Source: Castor canadensis (taxonomy: Eukaryota; Chordata; Mammalia; Rodentia; Castoridae). From it: a stretch of DNA of 64,000 nt. This document shows positions 33,850 through 45,560 of the stretch, in pieces. The stretch spans positions 14,009,014 through 14,073,013 of the forward strand of contig NC_133403.1 in NCBI RefSeq assembly GCF_047511655.1. Reading direction: 5' to 3'. The translations under genes and the position numbers were made by a program. Each line of letters opens with the position of its first letter. Position 1 is the first letter of the stretch. The notes beneath the pieces were generated by a model. That model did not search any database. It was not told the DNA's origin and worked only from the letters and a program-made list of their open reading frames with translations.

Positions 33850-34330
33850 TTTTTTTTTTTTTGTTTGCTTGTTTGTTTTACTTCTTAGAGAAAATTAAAG
33901 GAGGCAGGAGGCTCGTTTATTGTAGTAAGTAGAAATTTGGGTGATGTCTTGATCACAGCACACATATCTATTGTCTGTATCACAGGATGGATCACAAACG
34001 ACAAGAATTGTGCAGAGAAAAACATTTTTACGAAATCTCTCCTTGAAATTTTTGTTCTTTGGTGGTTAGTCCTCCTCATGAGTAATAGTTGAAGAACACA
34101 ACTTCCATTTCTCCTGGGAACATTCCTTGGTTCTTGCATCCAGGCAAGACAATGAAGTGTAGTCAATATGACAGTAAAGTTTATTAGGAAAATAATACAC
34201 TTTCAATAGATGGAAACAGGGTCATCTCTAGAGAGAGAATGAGAATGACAGGTGGAGTAATTTTGAGCACTACCTGCTGCTTTTCCACCCTGTGTGGATT
34301 CCAGGTTAGGTAAAACAGAAATTAGCACCT
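33850..34330 (-). repeat. Unclassified retroelement-like sequence
   Basis: Read on the - strand it ends in an A-rich tail (33850-33880). It contains an AATAAA followed by ctttactgtcatattgac near 34170, as at the R/U5 end of a retroviral LTR, and an open frame of 93 codons without known similarity. It may be an old LTR or a non-LTR remnant. I cannot assign a family. Confidence 0.3.
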
Positions 34331-34822
34331 GTCCTTGAGGTAGCCCCTCAATAGATTAGAACCTACAAACACAATATTTTGCCATTAAAGTCTGTGTTCC
34401 TCCCTCTGGGACAAGGACCGGGGTCTCACAGTGGGAAAGGAGGCTCTGTTCATAAGGCCACTCGTCATGCTGTGATGGAGGGGATGGAACGAAGGCAAGA
34501 GAAATCACCCAAACATTTTCCTACATTGTTTAGCTGCCTCTTTTTAGATTCTGTGATTTAGTGCTGTCACTTTCTGAATTCTGTCATTTAGTTGGTTTCT
34601 GTCTTTTGTTACTGTAAATCTTTTGACTGTTTGCCAGAGTTCTGACAAAGTTGGTTCTAACATTTTCTGCAGAGGGAAGCTTGGAGCTGTCTGCTGTGCC
34701 AATTTTCTGGTGTCATGCCCCACATTTTTCTTTTTTAACTAGGATTGAGTAGATTTCATTAAGGACCAGATTACTGTCAGTTTTACTAAGATGGTCATAC
34801 TGGCTTAGAAACTTCATTCTTC

Positions 34823-35020
34823 CCTGGGCGCTGGTGGCTCATGCTTATCTACTCAGGAGGATGGAGGTTCAAAGCCAGCCCCAGGCATATAGTTCACGAG
34901 ACCCTATCTTGAAAATACCCAACATAAAAAAGAATGGTGGAGTGACTTAAGTGTTAGAGTGCTTGCCTAGCAAACATGAAGCCCTGAGTTCAAACCCCAG
35001 TACTGCCAAAGAAAATAAAA
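34823..35020 (+). repeat. Dimeric SINE, shortened
   Basis: Opens with gggcgctggtggctcatgct, lacks about 20 bases of the 7SL half, and ends gagttcaaaccccagtactgcc with an A-rich tail. Confidence 0.82.
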
Positions 35021-35309
35021 ATTGATTCTTTATGTGTGCTGATTTGCTAATTTTTACTTTTATGGTACTTTCTGTGTTTATGTTACAGAAGTCATAGTCT
35101 TGTTTTCTTGGTGTGTGTTGGCTCTTCACTCTTTTCTAATTTCTTCCTGATTTGAATGATGGTAAAAGTTAAGAATTCATCCTTACTCGCATTCCTTTCT
35201 TGCCTTAGCTGCTCCTGTGTCTGTGTTCTTCACCCTTGAACTTGTGGGGATTATCTTACCTTCTACGGAAGGTAATACGTGCATGCACAGGTGGAAACAT
35301 TACAGTGGT

Positions 35310-35440
35310 GACGATATTCCAGCTAACTGCTCCCTAGTTTCCACATTTGTAAAGTGGAGCTAATAATAAGCACCTGCCTCTTGGCAGCAGTCAGGAGGAC
35401 TACATAAGTTGTTTATGCCCTGGGCCTGGCACAGAGTACG
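35310..35440 (+). repeat. MIR fragment
   Basis: The order tagtttccacatttgtaaagtggagctaataat, tcaggaggactacataa, then gcctggcacagagta matches the 3' half of MIR. Confidence 0.6.
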
Positions 35441-35824
35441 TGCTTTATTTAGCTGATGTTGTGGTGAATGCTACAGGGCTGCCCCTGGATGTCTTTGCCT
35501 TTGTATTTTAGGAGAGTGGACATATGAGTCATATTTGTATCCTTGAGGCTTTTTGTATCAAAGCCTGCCTCAATGATTGTATTTAAAATAAAATGAGATT
35601 CTCTGGGGTGCCTTGGTGCATCCTCTCCTGTTCTCTCGTCCCTTCCCTTCCATCGTAGGACTGAAATCAGTGACAGTGACAGTGTCACTGGCCCCATTCT
35701 GGCTCCTGGGGCTCATTGCTCCCCTTTTAGTGCCCATACACTCCAGCTTCTTTTGAGTCCTTATAGACCATTTCTGGGAATAGTCAGCAAGTACACAGAT
35801 ACTATCCACTTCAAAAACTGGAAC

Positions 35825-35918
35825 TGCCCTTGCCTTTGCAGACTTTTCTGTCTCCAAGGTTCTTTGCAGCATGCCCTTGCCTTTGCAGACTTTTCTGTCT
35901 CCAAGGTTCTTTGCAGCA
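35825..35918 (+). repeat. Perfect 47-bp tandem duplication
   Basis: Two identical 47-base units (35825-35871 and 35872-35918) begin tgcccttgcctttgcagac. The duplication creates the repeated stretch in a 136-codon - strand ORF (35570-35980) that I do not regard as a gene. Confidence 0.95.
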
Positions 35919-36511
35919 CATTGCAAATTCATTCTTAGGTGTTCCCTCCATGGACTCAGAGACCATATTCTTTGGAACACCTGTGCTTCTCAGCCTCTGG
36001 GCTGCATGTCAGTGCCTTCCTCTAGTTGACTGAGTTGTTTCAAGGCTGGGCATTCAGAACTAACTGTTGAATTAAATATCAGTGGAAGACAGACTTTTCA
36101 GGAATGGTCACACCACTTCCTGCCCCCAAAGCCATAGGTACCCCTTCTACCAGGGCTCCCTTCTTCCTCCTCCTGTGTCTTCTCTTGGTGCTCATCCCCT
36201 GGTCTCAGTAAGTTACACCCTTCTTGGTGTTCCCTCCAGTCACCATTCATACTAGTGAGGCAACCCGCAACTCAGCTTGCTTAGAAAAGGGAGCTTATTG
36301 GACTTGACAAATTCCTGAAATGGCTGCTTTGTGTTGGTTAATCCACTTCCTCAGTGTGGTGAACCTAGATTCTGCCTGTCTCTCTGTTCTGTCTTTCATT
36401 CCATTCAGTCCAGCTCTGCATCTGGTCGTCAGGTAGCTGCTATAGGCCAGGAGAGACCTGTGCAGACCTGGCAGTGTTGGGGAAGGACATCTTCTCTCTG
36501 TTTCTCTCTCT

Positions 36512-36830
36512 CTCTTTTTGAGCTTTTAACTTCAAAACAATTGTAGATTCTCATACATTTGTAAGAAATAATTCAGAGAGATCTCCAGCATCTTTCCCAT
36601 ACTCTCCTCCAAGATAGCATATTCCATAACTGTAGCATAATATCATAAACAGGAAATTGACAGGGAGCTAATTCATAACCTTATTCACATCTCTCCAGTT
36701 TTACTTGTATGTGTTTAGTTAAACATGAAGTTTTATCATACATAGTTTGGTGTGACCAAAAACCAAGATGCCCATCCCTTGATCCCTGTATAGACTCCCC
36801 CACATTTCATTATTTAGAACAAAGACACAT
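36512..36830. mobile_element. Old LINE-1 3' region fragment
   Basis: Diverged text (attgtagattctcatacattt, ccataactgtagcataatatc, aggaaattgacaggg, tctccagttttacttgtatg) corresponds to the 3' region of old mammalian L1M-type elements as I recall it. Confidence 0.45.
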
Positions 36831-36957
36831 CATCAACCCACATCTTTTACTGGCCGGAGTACAGGAAGTAGCACAACAGGCAGTGCTATCCAGTAGGAGC
36901 ATAATGTGACCATGACTGTAATTTTAAATTTTCTAGTCACATTAAAAATTAATAATA

Positions 36958-37350
36958 GCCAGGTGCTGGTGGCTCACGCCTGTAATCCTAGCTACTCAGG
37001 AGGCAGAGATCATAAGGATCCTGGTTCAAAGCCAGCCTGGGCAAATAGTTCAAGAGACCCTATCTTGAAAAAAAACCCATCACAAGAAAAGAACTGGTGG
37101 AGTGGCTTGAAGTGTAGGCCCCAAGTTCAATCTCCAGTACCGCAGGGGGAAAACAACATAAAAATAGTTGGCATGGTGTCACACACATCACTTAGCAGGT
37201 AGAGGTAAGAGGAATGTGAGTTCAAGGCCAACCTAGGCTTTGCAGTGAGTTTATATGCAGCATGGACTACAAAAAACTAAAGGGTTGCGGATTTAGCTCA
37301 CTTGCCTGGCATACTCAAGGCCCTGGATTTGAGCCCCAGAGCGGGGCTGG
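36958..37350 (+). repeat. Two SINEs in tandem
   Basis: A full dimer (36958-37145) is followed by a different composite (37165-37345) with a B1-like half and an ID-like half (gggttgcggatttagctcac). Confidence 0.78.
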
Positions 37351-37630
37351 TAATTGAATCCAGAGTCTCATGCATTTTAAGCATGGTCTCTACCTTGATA
37401 AATACTTTAAAAAGAAAAAATATTACTCAACATGTAATTAATATACTCATTAATGAATATCTTACATTCTTTAGTTGTACAAGGTCTTTGAAATCCAGGA
37501 GGCATGTTATGTAGTTAAAATGCATCTCAATATGGAAGGTCAATTTTCAAGTACACAGTAGAAACAAATGGCTGGTGGCTACTATATGACACAGTACAGG
37601 TTTAGACTAGTCAGAATTTATAGTCCTTGA

Positions 37631-37653
37631 GTATGTATGTATGTATGTATGTA

Positions 37654-37684
<31 letters not shown>
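37631..37684. repeat. (TATG)n(TG)n microsatellite
   Basis: About seven GTAT units pass into about 13 GT units. Purine/pyrimidine alternation favours length change and Z-DNA. Confidence 0.9.
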
Positions 37685-38176
37685 TGGGGTCACATAGGTA
37701 AAACTGGGATTTTGTCAGCAAGGAAATAGAGATGGCTGTTGGTTTAGCAGTCTGTGGGAGTCTGTCTATTGACTCATGAATGCCATTGTGTCCCTCTTTT
37801 TGTACAGTCTTCACCACTTGAGTTTTTGTGGTGCAAATGTCAGTCTCAGTGAGAAGACTTTGAAGTGTTTGTTACTCATAATAGACATTCATGCACACTT
37901 TGTAAATTGATTTTATAGTTCTTAGAGCAGTGTTTCTCAATGGGATTGCATTGCAAACTGCTTTTTGGTGTGTGCTCGTGGATTATTTGTGTGACATTTT
38001 TCCTGCCTTTTGTCCACTAGATGCCAGTAGCCACCCATGTCACCCTTAGGACAACCTAGGAGACATTCTCCAGCATTTCTAAATCTCCTCAAGGGGAAAA
38101 ACATTGGCCTTAGATGAAAGCCACCCTACCCAAGTTACATAGATAGATCGATTGATTGATTTACAAAATATAATTC

Positions 38177-38292
38177 AGCCAGGCATTAGTGACTTATGTC
38201 TGTAATTCTAGCAGAGAGACAGAGATCAGAATTGTGGTTCAAAGCCAGTAGCTCATGAGAGCCTATTTCAAAAATAACCCAATAAAAAAAAT
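38177..38292 (+). repeat. 7SL-half SINE
   Basis: Old copy with agccaggcattagtgactta and a short tail; no tRNA half. Confidence 0.65.
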
Positions 38293-38345
38293 CAATCCAT
38301 TTATGTAAATGTGCATTGTACAAAAGCTACAAATTCTTCTGCTAC

Positions 38346-38620
38346 TCAGATCTTTTCTGAAAAAGCCTTCATTTCTTCCTTAATTCTGGTTTCTACAAGT
38401 AATGCTTACTGTCTGTTTTGAAGGTTATAGCTGACAAACACCTGTTTGTTGGTCTTCCTGGTTAAGTTCAGGAGGAGGGAGGTGCATCTGGGGATGGGAA
38501 ATGGAGTTGCAGTGGCTGTTACGTGGCCACCTTGAAGTGGTGCAAATGTGGCCTCCCTGTATAGAAAGAGTGAGTCTGCCAGCTGCATGACATGAAAGTG
38601 GATGAAGTTGTGTTGAATAA
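38346..38620 (-). pseudogene. PSMG4: PSMG4-like processed pseudogene
   Basis: On the - strand the frame encodes HFHVMQLADSLFLYREAT, then TRKTNKQVFVSYNLQN, then after an in-frame TAA (38406-38408) ALLVETRIKEEMKAFSEKI and a TGA at 38346-38348. This follows proteasome assembly chaperone 4 (PSMG4/PAC4), a small cytosolic protein that helps build the 20S alpha ring, through to its C-terminus. About 13 residues before the TRKTNK-like stretch are deleted, two further residues are missing before the stop, and the N-terminal part is lost. The copy is intronless, supporting a retrotransposed origin, although no poly(A) or target duplication is visible. Confidence 0.88.
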
Positions 38621-38667
38621 ATACAGTTGTGGGGTGTTTTGTGCTGGCACAAACACTCATGATAGGT

Positions 38668-38742
38668 CTGGGGATGTAGCTCAAGTGATAGAGCGTCTGT
38701 CTAGCAAATGCACAGTCTTGAGTTCAAACTCTAGTAGTGGCC
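38668..38742 (+). repeat. tRNA-half SINE
   Basis: tctggggatgtagctcaagt to gagttcaaactctagtag, just upstream (in gene sense) of the PSMG4-like copy. Confidence 0.72.
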
Positions 38743-38992
38743 AAACAAACTCTTAATGAGAATAGTGACATCATCTTTACAAACAAAATGGAACAAAGAG
38801 TTTCTGCCCTGTGAAGACATTTGTATGTGACACCTGTAAACTGTAGAGTCCCCTGTAACCAGCACCCGAGTGATGAGGGCTAACACCAGTACAATTGTGA
38901 GCTGAAGAAAGGGTGTTACGGTGCCATGTGTGCAGATCCATAACATGCTCTTGTATGTGTGTTGTGCAGGAACCTAGAAAAAAGTTAGTAGC

Positions 38993-39365
38993 TAGCCAGG
39001 AACCGGTGGCTCACACCTGTAATCCTAGCTACTCAGGAGGCAGAGATCATGAGGATCATCATTCAAAGCCAGCCTGGGCAGATAGTTCACAAGATCCTAT
39101 CTTGAAAAACCAATCACGAAAAATGGCTGGAGGAGTGGCCCTGAGTTCAAACCCAGTGCCGCAAAAAAAAAAGAAAAAAGAAAAAAAAAAGGGGGGTCAT
39201 ATCTGGGGATGGTGCCACATGCTTGTAATGTAGGACACTGAGACCAGCTTGGAGTACATAGCAAAACCTTGTCTCAAAAAAAAAAAATTTGGGGACCGAA
39301 CTCAGGGCCATGCACTTGCCAGGCAAGCGCTCTTCCCCTGAGCTAAATCCCCAACCTCCCCTTTT

Positions 39366-39396
<31 letters not shown>

Positions 39397-39605
39397 TTTC
39401 CCAGTACTGGGGCCTGAACACAGGTCCTGCTCCTTGAGCTGTTCCACCAGCCTCTCCTGCCCTTTTTTTTTTTTTTTTAAGTAGGTTTTTTTGAGATAGA
39501 GTCTTGCAAACTATTTGCTTGGACTGGTTTAGAACTGTGATCCTCCTGATCTCTGCCTCCTAAGTAGCTAGGATTTACGGGCATGAGCCATCAGCACCTG
39601 GCAAA
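38993..39605. repeat. Stack of four SINEs
   Basis: + dimer at 38993-39172, + 7SL monomer at 39195-39290, antisense ID at 39292-39358, a (TTTA)n run at 39366-39399, and antisense dimer at 39400-39605. Confidence 0.8.
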
Positions 39606-39749
39606 ATTTTTTTTTTAAAAAGTGGCAACAAGTTGTATGCCTGAGGGCTGGCCTCACTTCTCTGTTTATTTTCTTCTGCCTGCCCAAATCCTGAGTCTTG
39701 TACAAGAAACAGGTTTCTCTGGGAGTATAGAAAATTAAATTTTTATTTT

Positions 39750-40168
39750 GTTTTTGCAGTACTGAGGTTTGAACTCAGGATCTTGTACTTGCTAGGCAGG
39801 TGTTCGCCCACTTGAGCCATGCCCCCAGCTTAGTTATTTTTCAGATAGGGTCTCATGTTTTTTGTCTAGACTGGCATCGGACTTCGATCCTCCTACCTGT
39901 GCCTCCCACAGGCATGGACCACAATGCCCAGCTGTTGGTGGTACTGGGGTTTGAACTCAGGGCCTCATGCTTGTTGGGCAGGCACTCTTCTAGTTGAGCC
40001 ACTCTACCAAACCCCAGCTTGTTCTTTTTTTAGGGGGTGATGGTGAAGAGGAAGTTGAGGGGTCACCAGCTTATTCTTTGAGATAGAGGATTTCCCTAAT
40101 TTTTTTTTTTGCCCAGACTGGCCTCGAGTCCTATCTCTGCCTCCCAAGAAGCCAGGATTACAGCTGAG
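39750..40168 (-). repeat. Three antisense SINEs
   Basis: A dimer lacking part of its 7SL half (39750-39933), a tRNA half (39935-40016) and a 7SL piece (40072-40165). Confidence 0.75.
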
Positions 40169-40194
40169 AATGTTGTTTTAGTAAATATGGAGGC

Positions 40195-40512
40195 TGAATA
40201 TTATGATTAGAATGTGAAATGTTCCCTCACAGGACATTTCAATGTTTGAATGCTTGATCCCTAGCTGGTGGTCTTATTTTGGGAAGCTGTAGAAACTTTA
40301 ATAGGTGGTGCCTACCTAGAAGTAGATCCCATTCTTTCTGTTTCCTGCCTGACATGAATTGAATTTCCTCTGCTACACACTCTGACTACCGTAATATTCT
40401 ACTCAAGCACATAGAGGCAAGTACTGAACTCTGAAACTATGAGCCAAAATAAATCCATCCTCTTTTAAGTTGTACATGTCACGTATTTGGTCACAGTGAC
40501 ACAAAAGTAACT
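40195..40512 (+). mobile_element. Old LTR-type repeat
   Basis: Text such as gaatgcttgatccctagctgg, tatgagccaaaataaatcca, and ttggtcacagtgacacaaaag matches a widespread mammalian MaLR-type LTR as I remember it. It is non-coding and diverged. Confidence 0.45.
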
Positions 40513-40533
40513 ACATTGATTTTAGAAAACAGA

Positions 40534-40905
40534 ATGAAGCTTGGTGTTGTGGTACAGATCCATAATCCCAGCAACTCAGGAGAAGGAGGACATGAGTTTG
40601 AGACCAGCCTGGGTAAAGTTAGTGAGAACTATCACAAAAAATACAAACAAAAGGTTTGGGAGCATGTTCTCAAGTGGTAGAACACATGCCTAAGCAAGTC
40701 TGAGGCCCTGGATTCAGTCTCCAGTACCGGAAAAAAAAAAAAACAAAAAACAAAACAAGAAAGAAAAAATGTATGAAACAAATGCCGGGTGTGTTAAGTG
40801 CCTGTAATTCCAGCACTTGGGAGCCTGAAGCAGGAGGATCAAGAGTTTGAGATCAGCCTGGGCTACATAGTGAGACCCAGTCTCTAAAACCCAAAAAGAG
40901 GGAGA
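40534..40905 (+). repeat. Dimeric SINE plus B1-like monomer
   Basis: An older composite (40534-40745) with aggaggacatgagtttgaga and a tRNA half is followed by a B1-like copy (40780-40900). Confidence 0.75.
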
Positions 40906-41659
40906 GAAAAGAAAAATCAAAATTAGAATGTGCTTTCTCAACTTGCCTGGGGAGTAGCTGCCATGTCCTGCCTTCTCCCTGTAGTTGCTCCTTCAGACCT
41001 CAGCTCCTGTCTTCTCCCTCCTATGTGGATTGGTCTACTTCTGGCCAAGCTCCCAAAGCCCCCATTGAAGCAGAAGTTTCATTTATTCTGCAGCATTGTA
41101 TTGTGTTAGTCTTCTATTTGTGTTTTTCTGGCTCCACAAAAATGGTCCCCTTCAGTGTATTCACAAATGTGATATTGTGAATAGACTGAAGGCCACTGAC
41201 TCATGACTGTAAAATAATTAGCTGTACATTATGTGAATTTCAGCTCAACTTAAAACCTTTTTTCCCCACTTGTAGAAAAACCTAAAACTTTGCCTAAGTT
41301 TTGGAAAGTTTGGATATCTGTGACTGACTGCATATTAGTTTTGTTTTTTTCTTTTCCCCCTTTCCCTTCTTTTCTGTTGGCCTGTAGTGATCAGTGTGGT
41401 GTGCTTGACTAAAGGACTTGGTGCAGGGTAGGCATACTATAAAAGTGCCTTTGATGCCCGGTATTAATTTTCTGCCCTGGAAGAAGGAAGCTCTTCCTCA
41501 ACTCTAATGTTACCTCCGAGAGCACGTGGGAAGCTCTGGTTCCTCCCTTCACTCTCATTTAAACTCCACTTGTAATTTAATTCAGACCTTCTTTCCCTCT
41601 CTCTGTGCTTACTCAAGGTACAGTTTATGGCACCTGAAGATCTCACACTCAGACCTTTC

Positions 41660-41720
41660 CTTCCATTTTCCTGCAAATGACACTATTTTGTTTGTCTTTA
41701 TGGCTGAATAATACTCTGTG

Positions 41721-41752
<32 letters not shown>

Positions 41753-43975
41753 TGCGTGCATGCCCGTATTTTCTTTTCTTTCCTTTTTTCTTTTTTTTGC
41801 AGTGCTTAGGATCAAATCCAGGGTCTTGCACATGCTAGGCAAGTGCTTTACCACCAAGCTACATCCCCAGCCCGTATATCATATTTTCTTTATCCATTCA
41901 TTCATTGGTGGGCACCTAGACTGATTCTATAACTTGACTATACTGAATAGCTGGCAAAGATTCTCTTCCATTGTGTAGAATGGAAGAAATTGGTAATTAC
42001 TTCCTTTGCTATGCAGGAGCTTTATGTCAGTTCTTGCTGCTATTTCTTGAGCTTTTGGAGTCCTGTTCAGAAAGTTGCTACCTAGGCTGGAGGCATGGCT
42101 AAATGGTACTGCTCCTGGCTAACAAGCCCAAAGCCCTTAGTGTGAACCCTAGTACTGCCAAAAAAAAAAAATGTCAGTGCCTGTGCCTATATCTGGAGTG
42201 TTTTCCTTTAGTAATTTCAAAGTTTCAGGCGTTTGATCCTTTTTTTTGAGGTGGGCAGGGTAATGTTGTTTGAACTCAGGGTGATGTGCCTGCTAGGTAG
42301 GTGCTTTACTACTTGAGCCATGCCTCTAATCCTTTTTTTCTCTGATCTTTTTTTATATTAATTAATTAATTTTTATTGGGGCTAGGGTTTGAACTTGGGA
42401 CTTTGCACTTGCAAAGCAGACTCTCTACTGCCTGAACTGCACTTCCAGTTCATTTTGCTCTGGTTATTTTTGGAGATGGTAGTTTCATGAACTTTTTTCC
42501 TATGCTGTCCTCCAACCATGATCCTCCCAGTCTCAACCTCCCAAGTAGCTAGGATTGCAAGCATGAGCTACTGGCACCCTGCTTTTTGATTACTTTTGAG
42601 ATGGGATCTCCCTCTTTGCCCAAGACAGCCTGGACCATGATCCGCCTTTTTTACTCTTTTCACCATAGCTTGGGATGATGGGTGTGTTAGCATACCCAGC
42701 TTTTTTCCTTTGAAACGGGGTCTCACTAACTTATTTTGCCCAGGCTGGCCTGGAACTGGTATCCTACCAGTCTCGGTCTTGCTAGTTTGGAATGACAGGT
42801 GCACTCCACTGCACCCAACTGTGATCCATTTTGAACTGATTTTTATACAGGGTGAGAGAGAGGGATCAAGTTTCTCTTCTAGTATACAAATTTAGTTTTC
42901 CCAGCACTATTTGATGAAGAGGCTATCTTTTTATCAAACTGTGTTTTGGGCACCTTTATTAAGAATTAGATGGGTGTATCTAAGTGGGCTAATTTCTGGG
43001 TCTTTATTTTATTCCATTGGTCTATTTATGTTTTTTGTTTGGTATTTTTGTTACTATGGCTCTGTAGTATAATTTGAAGTCAGGCATTGTGATAGCTCCA
43101 GCATTGCTCTTTTGCTCAGAATTGCTTTGGCTATTTGGGATCTTTTGAGTTGCTGTGTGAATTGTAGGATTTCCTTTTTCTACTTTTGTCCTTGGTATTT
43201 TGTTGGGGATTGCAGTGAATCTTTAGACTGCAATATAACCATTAGCACAATATGAACCTATTAAAATGGGAGTTCTTTCCATCTTCTAGTTTCTTCTTCA
43301 GTTTCTTTAGTGTTGTATAGTTTCATTGTAGAGATCTTTCTCATTGGTTAGGTTTATTCCTAGATATCCTTCTTTTTCTTTGTCTTTCGTTCTTTTTTGA
43401 AGCTTTTGTGAATAGGATTACTTGATATTCTCAGCTTGGTAGTTTGTTGCTACTGATTTTTGTATGTTGATTTTTGTATCCTACTTTGCTGAAAGTGTCT
43501 ATCAGATTTAAGAGTTTTCTGGTGGAGTCTTTAGGGTCTTTAAGTATAGAATCATATCTGCAAATGAGTAGTTTGACTCCTTTCTTTTCTACTGGTATCC
43601 CTTTTATTTTTTCTCTTGCCCTGTTGCTCTGGCTAAGAATTCAAGCAGTATATTGAATAAGAGTGCAGAGTGGACATCCTTGTCTTATTCCTGATAGAGA
43701 AAATGCTTTTAGCTTTTCCCAATTTAATATAATTTTGACTGTAGGTCTTTCATATATAGTCTTTATTATGTTGAGGTATGATCTTCTATTCCCAGTTTTA
43801 CAGGGCTTTTATCATGAAGGGACATTAAATTTTGCCAGAGGCTAATTCTGCATCTATTGAAATGGGTATGTGATTTTTGTACTTGATTGTATTTATGTGC
43901 TGCCATGTTTATTGATTTGCATATGTTGAACTACCCTTGCGTCTCTGGAGTGAAACTAATTTGATCATTGTGTTT
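41660..43975 (-). mobile_element. Old LINE-1 broken up by SINEs
   Basis: Antisense ORF2 sequence can be followed in pieces from 41660 (tatggctgaataatact) to about 43975 (gttgaactacccttgcgtct), in the same order as in the intact copies at 57-61 kb. Inserted in it are a (TG)n(CGTG)n tract (41716-41760), an antisense ID (41798-41875), a + tRNA half (42082-42172), and antisense SINEs at 42246-42335, 42370-42590, 42596-42705 and 42706-42825. Many stops and frameshifts make it inactive. Confidence 0.78.
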
Positions 43976-44027
43976 GAACTCAGGGCTTACTCTACCACTT
44001 GAGCAACACCTCTAGCCCTTTTTTGGA

Positions 44028-44073
<46 letters not shown>

Positions 44074-44403
44074 ATCAGGGCTTGAACTCAGGGCCTCACC
44101 CTTGCTAGGTGTGCACTCTATTACTTGAGCCACTCTGCCAGCCCTTTTTTTATGTTGGGTATTTTCAAGATAGGGAATACTAGACAGCACTTTAGCACTA
44201 CATTTAGGGGGCTTTTGGGAGGTGAGTACTGAGGGCCTTACACACGTTAGACAAGTGTTCTCCCTCTGAGCTATACCCACAGTATTTTCGATATAGGATC
44301 ACACAAACTGTTTGTCCAGGCTGGCCTTTGAACCACAATCCTCTTGATCTCTCCATCCTGAGTAGCTTCAATTTACAGGTGTGAGCCACTGGTGCCCAGC
44401 ATG
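43976..44403 (-). repeat. Interrupted SINEs, (GT)n and a Tigger fragment
   Basis: A partial tRNA half (43976-44022), (GT)20 at 44031-44071, then a dimer (44072-44175 and perhaps 44284-44403). Between the parts lies a short stretch (44176-44213, actagacagcactttagcac) that matches the Tigger-type element at 52.5-53.6 kb, and an ID piece (44214-44283). Confidence 0.65.
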
Positions 44404-44489
44404 GATCTTTTTAATGTGTTGTTGAATTGGGTTTGCAAGTGTTGAGGGTGTTTTGTTTTGTTTTAACATGTTTTAATGTATTAGGTACC

Positions 44490-45010
44490 TTGTTTTAATG
44501 ATAACTTCCTACTCCCCCATAGATGCTAGTCACAGGTGCTAGATTTGGGTTGCTTTTATTTTTTTGAGATAGGATCAGGCTATGTAACCTAGGCTGGCTT
44601 TGAACTCTCAGTCTTCCTGCCTCCATCTCCCAAGTGCTGGGATTATGGGGATATGATACTATTCTCAGCTCCCCAGGTTGTTTTTCCTGTGCTTCTGACC
44701 TACTGGCTATAAATTAGGCTTCCCACAATCTCCTCCTCTAGTTTGATTAATTTGCTAGAAGGGCTTACAGAACGTAGGGAAACACATTTACTAATTTCAT
44801 TTAACGGATATTTCATAGGATATAGATGAAGAGATGACTAGGCAAGACATAGAAGGGGCATGGAGCTTCCATGCCATCTGGGCATACCACCTCTGTGTAT
44901 TCAGCTGCCCTGAAGCTCTTTAAACTCTGTCCTTATGGGGGTTTATGGAGACTTTGTTTCATAGGCACAACTAACTGCATGGATGGCCATGTAGAAAAGT
45001 AACTGGGGCA
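44490..45010. mobile_element. Old LTR-type repeat with B1 insertion
   Basis: 44672-45010 (ctgtgcttctgacctactgg, tggagcttccatgccatctgg, cataggcacaactaactgc) resembles an ancient ERV-class LTR known throughout mammals. An antisense B1-like monomer sits at 44563-44672. Confidence 0.45.
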
Positions 45011-45221
45011 AAGGGCATGTGCTTGTGCTGACACACGGAGGTGGGAAACCCAGCAAGTCGTGTCTGTTCAGATTCTTCTCAGCTTCTCTGTGCAGACTTC
45101 CTCCACAGTATTGGGTGGGATCCCTCTGGAATGATGCAGATTGTATAACCTGTCAGATCAGAAAGTTTCTTGGTTTTATTTTTCCCTGTAATATGTGCTT
45201 TATTAATTAATTGATTGATTG

Positions 45222-45560
45222 ATTATAGTGCTGGGGTTTAAATTCAGGGCCTCATGCTTGCTAGGCAGGCACTCTGCCTCTTGAGCCACTCCTCCAGCCC
45301 AAAGAGAATTTCTTTCTTTTTTTTTTTTAATTAAAAAAACCTTTTTTAAAAAAAAAAAAACCTTTTTATTAGGATATATTCATTATATGGAGGGTGAGGG
45401 AGTATTCATAGTGACATTTCCGATTAGACATATTGTACATTAGTTACTTTGCCCCCATTGTCTTTCCCCCCGCTCAACCCCCCTCCATCCCACTTAAAGC
45501 ATTTGCGAGAAGTTTCTTCGTTCTTTTATGTAAGTATATGAAGTCCGTCAAGAGATTTCC
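45222..45560 (-). mobile_element. SINE and LINE-1 3' UTR fragment
   Basis: An antisense tRNA half (45222-45302) is followed by A/T runs and an L1 3' UTR piece (45345-45560, tattgtacattagttacttt, ccatcccacttaaagc). The latter is homologous to that at 12575-12850. Confidence 0.65.

Noticed and set aside
35570-35980. 136-codon - strand ORF with internal repeat
   Set aside because: The repeat comes from the 47-bp DNA duplication; there is no known similarity, promoter or splice context.
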